Shown piece after piece: positions 5,881 to 10,134 of a stretch of DNA of 10,134 nt (position 1 is the first letter of the stretch; each line of letters opens with the position of its first letter). The position numbers were made by a program, and so were the translations under genes. A model generated the notes under the pieces. The model saw only the letters and a program-made list of their open reading frames with translations, had not been told where the DNA came from and did not search any database. The DNA comes from Hyphomicrobiales bacterium. Lineage in GTDB: Bacteria; Pseudomonadota; Alphaproteobacteria; Rhizobiales; Devosiaceae. Location of the stretch: positions 1-10,134 of the forward strand of contig JALSJY010000220.1 in NCBI GenBank assembly GCA_026989045.1, given 5' to 3'.

Positions 5881-6837
5881 CTAATCACGAACCTTATAAG
5901 GCTTTTGATCTCGCCAAAACCTCATTAGGCTTTCAAGATCAGGATCACCTTCCTTAGGAAGCACAATTCTAAGATTAACAAGAATATCACCCTTGGCAAA
6001 CAGCCCCTTGCCCTTAAGACGCAATGATTTAAGCGTATCAATGCCAGCAGGTAAATTTAACTCAACATCAGCACCAAGTGTAGGCACACGGACTTTAGCG
6101 CCAAGCACCGCTTCATAAAGCGTAATTGGTACATCAACTCGCAAATCTTTACCATCAACACGAAACTTCTTATGCTTCTTATATTTAACTGTAACAATAG
6201 CATCACCAGAACCATAAACAGATTGCTCACCCTCACCTTTAAGGCGAATTTGCTGTCCATCTTTAACATGTTTAGGCAATTTAACCGCAAGGCTTTTTCC
6301 ACTAGGTAATAACACCTTAACGCTAGCTCCAGCATTCACATCTTCAAGTGAAACCTGCGCCGTAGCTACATAGTCTTTAGGTTTAACTCCAGCACCTGAA
6401 GCACTAGCAAACGGATTTTGCCCCTGTGCGCTAGCTTGGCCGCCAAATGGTGAGCCTGCATATTGTCTGGCGCCACCAGCTCCGCCCATGCCGCCCATGC
6501 CACTCATAAATTCCTTCAAAATATCTTCAGTATTAAATCCACCAGCTTGCGCATTCCCCTGTGGACGCGCTCCGCCTCGCCTTGCTTGATTAAAATCAAA
6601 CCCTGCAAATTTAGGATTGCCCTCAGCATCAATTTCACCACGATCAAACTGAGCTCTTTTTTCTTTATTTGACAAAATATCATAAGCCGCCGTCACTTCG
6701 TTAAACTTGGCTTTGGCTTTTTTATCATCTTTAGTTTTATCTGGGTGATAGACTTTAGCTAATTTACGAAAAGCAGATTTTATCTCTTTATCACTAGCAG
6801 ATTTAGCAACACCCAATATTGAATAAGGATCACGCAT
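5881..6837 (-). CDS. DnaJ-family co-chaperone without zinc finger (CbpA/class B type)
   Basis: 318 residues from the ATG at 6837; an upstream in-frame ATG at 6888 has no ribosome site, whereas GAAAGA precedes 6837 and homologues start MRDPYxxLGV. The J domain (1-66) keeps the HPD motif (31-33) that stimulates the DnaK ATPase. A long Gly/Ala/Gln-rich linker follows (about 84-152, including GMGGMGGAGG), then the DnaJ C-terminal substrate-binding region with two beta domains (about 155-296), marked by LPKHVKDGQQIRLKGEGE and LPAGIDTLKSLRLKGKG. The cysteine-rich zinc finger of true DnaJ is absent; the protein has no cysteine from the chosen start. It should act with DnaK in protein folding. It is divergent from pdxH, with an inverted repeat between the two starts, and no grpE/dnaK is nearby. 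Confidence 0.92.
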   Translation of the reverse strand: MRDPYSILGVAKSASDKEIKSAFRKLAKVYHPDKTKDDKKAKAKFNEVTAAYDILSNKEKRAQFDRGEIDAEGNPKFAGFDFNQARRGGARPQGNAQAGGFNTEDILKEFMSGMGGMGGAGGARQYAGSPFGGQASAQGQNPFASASGAGVKPKDYVATAQVSLEDVNAGASVKVLLPSGKSLAVKLPKHVKDGQQIRLKGEGEQSVYGSGDAIVTVKYKKHKKFRVDGKDLRVDVPITLYEAVLGAKVRVPTLGADVELNLPAGIDTLKSLRLKGKGLFAKGDILVNLRIVLPKEGDPDLESLMRFWRDQKPYKVRD

Positions 6838-6900
6838 TTTTATTCTTTCTATAAAACAAGAGTTGCCTCTTTTAATATCTATTGGCATATATGGAGATGG

Positions 6901-6927
6901 TTAGCCAATTTGTCCAGTATTGGCTAA
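6901..6927. promoter_or_regulatory. Perfect 9-bp inverted repeat between the dnaJ-like gene and pdxH (candidate operator)
   Basis: TTAGCCAAT (6901-6909) and ATTGGCTAA (6919-6927) are exact reverse complements separated by nine bases, so the half-sites are 18 bp centre to centre, about two helical turns. It lies 21-47 bp before the pdxH start and 64-90 bp before the dnaJ-like start. It is followed by A-runs on the plus strand and no T-run on either strand, so it is not an intrinsic terminator. A possible minus-strand promoter (TGGACA, 6916-6911, with CATATA 17 bases on) overlaps it. Either a shared operator or a 5'-UTR hairpin; no regulator is known to me for this exact half-site. Confidence 0.45.
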
Positions 6928-6947
6928 AAAAATGAAGGTTTTAAATA

Positions 6948-7577
6948 ATGAACTCACCAGACCTAACCTCAAAACTTTTCAATGATGAAAATAGCAATGA
7001 GGTAAATCCGTTTAAACTATTTGCAGAATGGTATGAAATAGCTAAACAATCCGAGCCCAATTATGCAAATGCCCTGTCCTTTGCAACTGTTGATGAAAAT
7101 GGCATGCCTGACGTTAGAATTTTACTAATGAATGGCTTTGATGAGCGTGGCTTTGTTGTCTATATGAATTTGCAAAGCGCTAAAGGTGAGCAGTTAAAAG
7201 CAAGTCCAAAAGCTGCAGCAGTTTTTTATTGGAAAACCCTAAAACAACAAATAAGAATAAGGGGTCTTATAGAGCAAGTTTCAGATGAGGAAGCAGACAC
7301 TTATTTTGCTACCCGCCCTTATGGCTCACAAATTGGTGCTCATGCCTCAGAACAATCTCGCCCACTTAAAAGTCGAGAATTATTACTAAAGCGAACCAAA
7401 CAATTTGAAAAACAATTCCCAAATAAGGTGCCTCGCCCAGCACATTGGTCTGGTTATAGAATATTACCTCTTGAAATAGAATTTTGGAAAGATGGGCAAT
7501 ATCGATTGCATGATAGAATAGTGTTTAAAAGAAAAACACTAGATGCTCCATGGATTACAACCCGTTTAAACCCTTAA
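6948..7577 (+). CDS. pdxH: Pyridoxamine/pyridoxine 5'-phosphate oxidase
   Basis: 209 residues, normal for the family, with GAAGG about 9 nt before the ATG. The enzyme oxidises PNP or PMP to pyridoxal 5'-phosphate using FMN and O2, the last step of B6 synthesis and salvage, in the cytoplasm. Visible signatures are VRILLMNGFDERGFVVYMN (56-74) and SAKGEQLKASP (78-88), covering the FMN- and substrate-binding edge. RPYGSQIGAHASEQS (123-137), RPAHWSGYRILPLEIEFW (163-180), RLHDR (186-190) and the C-terminal WITTRLNP complete the pattern. All conserved blocks are intact. The DUF1499 gene follows by 17 bp and is probably co-transcribed. Divergent from the DnaJ-like gene, an arrangement I recall from other Hyphomicrobiales. 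Confidence 0.96.
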   Translation: MNSPDLTSKLFNDENSNEVNPFKLFAEWYEIAKQSEPNYANALSFATVDENGMPDVRILLMNGFDERGFVVYMNLQSAKGEQLKASPKAAAVFYWKTLKQQIRIRGLIEQVSDEEADTYFATRPYGSQIGAHASEQSRPLKSRELLLKRTKQFEKQFPNKVPRPAHWSGYRILPLEIEFWKDGQYRLHDRIVFKRKTLDAPWITTRLNP

Positions 7578-7594
7578 AGGCAAAATTAAATTAA

Positions 7595-8392
7595 ATGCGC
7601 ATAGTCATCAGAACATCAAAATTAGCATCATGGTCACGGCGTTTAGGCTCAATCGCCCTGCCTATTTTTGTGCTTTCTATCATCATGCACCGTTCTCAAT
7701 CTATCACTAGCGAAACATTCCATTTACTTATTTCTATCGCATTTATTATTGCTTTTTTTGCACTTATCACCTCCCTTATTGCCCTAGTGCAGCTATGGTT
7801 TAGTGGTGACAAAGGTTGGGCTCGCGCCTTTTCTGGCCTAGCATTAGCTATTATTTGCCTTTCCCCACTTGCCTATGCATCAACTCAAGCACAAAAATAC
7901 CCTGATGTTTCAGATGTCAGCACAAATCCAGAATTAAATCTCACTCTTATTCAAAATACCTCTAATAAACAAAAAGCAAAAACCACTTTAGATCAAAGAG
8001 AGTTACTAACTTATTTCCCCAATATAGTTGCAAGAAATTATCAAATCTCAGGTGAGGAGTTATATAATCTCGCCCTAGAGCAAATTTCTCAATCAAAATG
8101 GCAAATTATAAACTCTCAAACATTAAGCGACAATAATGAAACCGCACAGATAAACGCTATTGATACAACCCTTTTTGGCTGGCGTGATGAAATAGCTATT
8201 TTAATAATAGAGAATGAATTCGGTTCATCAATCGCAATGCGCTCTGCATCTAAACTTGCAAAAAATGATTTGGGTAAAAACGGCAAACGCATCGAAACAT
8301 TTTTAGTTAATCTAGATGCTGCTGTAATAAAATATTCTAGCAGTATATTAGGCTCAGAATCTCCACCAACCCCTTTAGAGCCTAAAAATTAA
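7595..8392 (+). CDS. DUF1499 family membrane protein
   Basis: 265 residues. Three hydrophobic segments (about 16-32, 42-68 and 76-97) precede a soluble domain with the DUF1499 pattern: YPDVSDVSTNP (102-112), an INAIDTTLFGWRDEIAILI segment around 186-204 and the closing MRSASKLAKNDLGKNGKRI block that corresponds to the family's 'vRSxSRxGxxDlGxNaxRI'. The function of DUF1499 is unknown. The membrane segments suggest the domain is anchored and, if the last segment exits outward, periplasmic. The start lies 17 bp after pdxH; AAAGG is rather far from the ATG (14 nt), so translation may depend on coupling. Its last 11 bases overlap the end of the opposite-strand MBL gene. Confidence 0.85.
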   Translation: MRIVIRTSKLASWSRRLGSIALPIFVLSIIMHRSQSITSETFHLLISIAFIIAFFALITSLIALVQLWFSGDKGWARAFSGLALAIICLSPLAYASTQAQKYPDVSDVSTNPELNLTLIQNTSNKQKAKTTLDQRELLTYFPNIVARNYQISGEELYNLALEQISQSKWQIINSQTLSDNNETAQINAIDTTLFGWRDEIAILIIENEFGSSIAMRSASKLAKNDLGKNGKRIETFLVNLDAAVIKYSSSILGSESPPTPLEPKN

Positions 8393-9290
8393 CATCATAT
8401 AATATGCCTCTTAATGATATGCTTGAAGCTATTTCTCCTCTATCAAGTAAATATTCTAAATGCGCCTTAAGGGTTAGGCGAGCAGCAAATCTCCTTCGCC
8501 CCTTATGCAAAGGATAAATTATCTCAAGCAACTCATTAGCGCTTAAATATTTCCTCTTAAGCGCTGCCAAAATCTGCCCATTGCGCTTTTCTCTATGCGT
8601 TTTCAATGCCAGTGCATATTCTCTCCCCTTCACTATCTCCCCACCATGCCCAGGTAAATATTGCTCCCAATCCAAATCTATCAGCCTATCAAGTGAAGCA
8701 AAATAATCTGCAAGCGATCCATCTGGCGTTGCAATTAAACTACTATTCCAACCCATTACATGATCACCAGTAAAAATATATGGGCTGCCAACAACACCAA
8801 AAGACAAATGATTAGCACAATGCCCAGCCGTATTAACAACTTCCAACTCAATATCACCAAAGCTCAAAATATCCCCTTCAAGCAAAACCCTATCAGGCTC
8901 AAGTTGCCAATCACATGCATTTTTGAGCAAGTTAACCTCCAAAAACCTCTTAGGGCGTGAAAGTCTGTGTTTACCACCAAACCAAATAGGCGCATCAGTT
9001 TTTTCGCTTAACCGCCGCGCAAGCCCACTATGATCTTTATGCGTATGAGTTAAAATTATTGCCTGTAATTCACGCCCCCCAATCGCAGTTATTAAAGCAG
9101 ACAAATGAGCCTCATCATTGGGGCCAGGGTCAATAATAGCCAAATTTTTATTACCAATAAAATAACTATTAGTGCCAGTGAAAGTAAAAGGAGAGGTATT
9201 TGGAGCAACAAGTCGCGCAATATTTGGGGCAATTGTTACTAACTGTCCTGTATTTGGCTCAAAATCTTTATTATATTTAAGTTGTGTCAT
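8382..9290 (-). CDS. MBL-fold metallo-hydrolase (LACTB2-like, with C-terminal winged-helix-like domain)
   Basis: 302 residues from the ATG at 9290; an ATG 15 bp upstream (9305) has no ribosome site, while GGA lies about 10 nt before 9290 and homologues seem to begin there. The metallo-beta-lactamase fold is complete. HTHKDH (82-87) carries His82, His84, Asp86 and His87, followed by the metal-ligand His157 in TAGHCANH, Asp176 in FTGDHVMGW and His215 in LPGHGG. The last 70 residues, after the THREKRNGQILAAL helix, form a short helical domain typical of LACTB2-like hydrolases. The substrate is not determinable; relatives include RNA endonucleases and glyoxalase-II-like thioesterases. No signal peptide. 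It is divergent from bioY and overlaps the DUF1499 gene tail to tail. Confidence 0.88.
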   Translation of the reverse strand: MTQLKYNKDFEPNTGQLVTIAPNIARLVAPNTSPFTFTGTNSYFIGNKNLAIIDPGPNDEAHLSALITAIGGRELQAIILTHTHKDHSGLARRLSEKTDAPIWFGGKHRLSRPKRFLEVNLLKNACDWQLEPDRVLLEGDILSFGDIELEVVNTAGHCANHLSFGVVGSPYIFTGDHVMGWNSSLIATPDGSLADYFASLDRLIDLDWEQYLPGHGGEIVKGREYALALKTHREKRNGQILAALKRKYLSANELLEIIYPLHKGRRRFAARLTLKAHLEYLLDRGEIASSISLRGILYDVNF

Positions 9291-9332
9291 AAATTTGTGA
9301 TCCATTAGTTATTGAGCATTGGCTTTATCGTT

Positions 9333-9363
9333 TAACTCAGTTAGAAAAGGGTTAAATCTATTA
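9333..9363 (+). promoter_or_regulatory. Possible biotin-responsive control region before bioY
   Basis: Two small elements sit between the MBL gene and bioY. TAACTCAGTTA (9333-9343) is a perfect 11-bp palindrome. AAATCTATTA (9354-9363), just before the ribosome site, matches seven of ten bases of TTATCTATAA, the BioR-type box known upstream of bioY in rhizobia. In such AT-rich DNA a 7/10 match is common by chance, so this is only a lead. Confidence 0.2.
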
Positions 9364-9380
9364 TCAAGGAGCGTATACAA

Positions 9381-9995
9381 ATGGCGATAACATCAAACAC
9401 ACAAAATACCATTTTAGATATTTTTCATAGCAAAGTTAAAACCACAAAGACAATTAACAATATTACCTTAGTCATTCTTGGCTCTTTGCTCCTAACTATT
9501 TCAGCAAAAATTAGCATTCCATTCATCGGCGTGCCAGCAACATTTCAAACCATGGTAGTTGCCGCAATCGCCGCTGCCTTTGGCTGGCGTTTAGGAGTTG
9601 CAACTGTTGCACTTTATCTTATGCAAGGCATAATGGGCTTACCTGTTTTTGCCTATGGCGGCGGTGCTGCTTATTTATTCGGTCCAACTGGTGGATTTTT
9701 GCTTGGTTTTCTTCCAGCAGCTCTCGTAATTGGTAAATTAGCCAATATGGGCTTTTCAAAAAACTTCTTCTCGCTTTTTCTTGCAATGCTAATAGGCACT
9801 ACAATAATTTTTGCCTTTGGTTTCGCTTGGCTTGTCACCCTAGCAAGCTCTGTATCTTGGATAGATCAAAGCAATATAATCGCTTCAGCATTTGCAATAG
9901 CGATTAAGCCATTCATCATTTGGGATATTTTGAAAATGGCACTAGCGGCAATTACAATAACTGGCGCTTGGGCACTTATTAAAAGCAAAAAATAA
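9381..9995 (+). CDS. bioY: BioY family biotin transporter (ECF S-component)
   Basis: 204 residues with about six hydrophobic segments after a polar N-terminus (first at about 29-50). The BioY signature is clear: PATFQTMVV (52-60), GLPVFAYGGGAAYLFGPTGG (86-105) and the C-terminal KPFIIWDILKMALA (176-189). BioY is the substrate-binding membrane subunit for biotin uptake; it can act with the BioM/BioN energising module or alone. Neither bioM nor bioN is visible downstream before the window ends, although many rhizobia have bioMNY. The ribosome site is strong (AAGGAG). Presence suggests dependence on external biotin, but no bio genes are in view to test this. Confidence 0.95.
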   Translation: MAITSNTQNTILDIFHSKVKTTKTINNITLVILGSLLLTISAKISIPFIGVPATFQTMVVAAIAAAFGWRLGVATVALYLMQGIMGLPVFAYGGGAAYLFGPTGGFLLGFLPAALVIGKLANMGFSKNFFSLFLAMLIGTTIIFAFGFAWLVTLASSVSWIDQSNIIASAFAIAIKPFIIWDILKMALAAITITGAWALIKSKK

Positions 9996-10010
9996 TTACA
10001 CGATCTAACT

Positions 10011-10033
10011 TCCCTCCCCCATGCGGGGAGGGA
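10011..10033. repeat. GC-rich palindromic (REP-like) hairpin after bioY
   Basis: TCCCTCCCC (10011-10019) pairs with GGGGAGGGA (10025-10033) around a five-base loop, 15 bp after the bioY stop. Its composition is sharply unlike the surrounding AT-rich DNA and resembles the CCCTCCCC/GGGGAGGG palindromes scattered between genes in many alphaproteobacteria. It may help end bioY transcription, but no T-run follows directly. Confidence 0.6.
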
Positions 10034-10037
10034 TTGA

Positions 10038-10076
10038 GGGTGGGGGTTAAACAAATAGAGTGGGTGGGGGGTTAAA
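10038..10076 (+). repeat. G-rich direct repeat after the hairpin
   Basis: GGGTGGGGGTTAAA (10038-10051) and GGGTGGGGGGTTAAA (10062-10076) are near-identical 14-15-base units 24 bp apart. With the hairpin's right arm they bring several G-runs together on the plus strand. The rest to 10134 is AT-rich with no gene I can support. Confidence 0.55.
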
Positions 10077-10134
10077 TAAAAACTATATTGATATTATAAC
10101 TCAATCTAATTAACTAACCAACCTGCCCACGGTG

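Noticed and set aside
6838..6888. Upstream ATG extending the DnaJ-like protein by 17 residues
   Set aside because: The extension has no ribosome site and no J-domain similarity; J proteins of this type begin at MRDPYxxLGV.
9291..9305. Upstream ATG adding five residues to the MBL-fold protein
   Set aside because: No ribosome site before 9305, while a GGA lies at suitable distance from 9290. The choice is not certain.
9866..10054. Minus-strand open frame beginning NPHPQSLPAWGRE
   Set aside because: It crosses the GC-rich palindrome and the end of bioY antisense; peptides of this kind are a well-known by-product of REP-like repeats.
10114..10134. Possible 3' end of a further minus-strand gene
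   Set aside because: All three minus frames are open to the edge for only 6-9 codons before stops at about 10109-10116; too little to identify or confirm.

Overview
The window looks like an AT-rich alphaproteobacterial chromosome segment, most likely a low-GC member of the Hyphomicrobiales (Rhizobiales). The evidence is the gene content: a rhizobial-type (ReAV-like) asparaginase, a HerA-like ATPase tail of the DUF853 type, a histone-deacetylase-like hydrolase next to xseB, a zinc-finger-less DnaJ homologue divergent from pdxH, a DUF1499 membrane protein and a BioY biotin carrier. A perfect TTAA-N7-TTAAC (CtrA-type) motif fits the same class. Genus cannot be settled from the sequence alone. 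There is no integrase, transposase, phage gene, CRISPR array or toxin-antitoxin pair, so this reads as ordinary core chromosome. No new multi-gene system is evident; the second-look items are mostly regulatory DNA and degenerate enzyme folds.

Layout. 2-869 (+): the C-terminal end of a DUF853/HerA-like protein, then a LOG/SLOG-like Rossmann protein that has lost the catalytic motif. 866-1441 (-): a degenerate response-regulator receiver protein, converging on the previous gene with a shared stop. 1442-1592: a short intergenic region with a strong inverted repeat holding a CtrA-type box. 1593-2630 (-): ReAV-type asparaginase. 2694-2768 (-): tRNA-Gln(UUG). 2972-4793 (-): a three-gene cluster transcribed as HDAC-like hydrolase, xseB, SCO1/SenC.

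4885-5841 (+): Sua5/TsaC-type threonylcarbamoyl-AMP synthase, divergent from the HDAC-like gene. 5881-6837 (-): DnaJ-like co-chaperone. 6948-8392 (+): pdxH and a DUF1499 membrane protein, divergent from the DnaJ-like gene across a region with a perfect 9-bp inverted repeat. 8382-9290 (-): MBL-fold hydrolase overlapping the DUF1499 gene tail to tail. 9381-9995 (+): bioY, followed by a GC-rich palindromic/REP-like element with a G-quadruplex-type motif (10011-10076) and AT-rich DNA to the end.

Functionally this is housekeeping: tRNA modification (t6A) and a tRNA gene, vitamin B6 and biotin supply, copper delivery to cytochrome oxidase, DNA repair (ExoVII), chaperoning and asparagine catabolism. 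Every start chosen, the promoter guesses and the operator guesses are readings of sequence only. No stretch longer than 300 bases lacks a gene.
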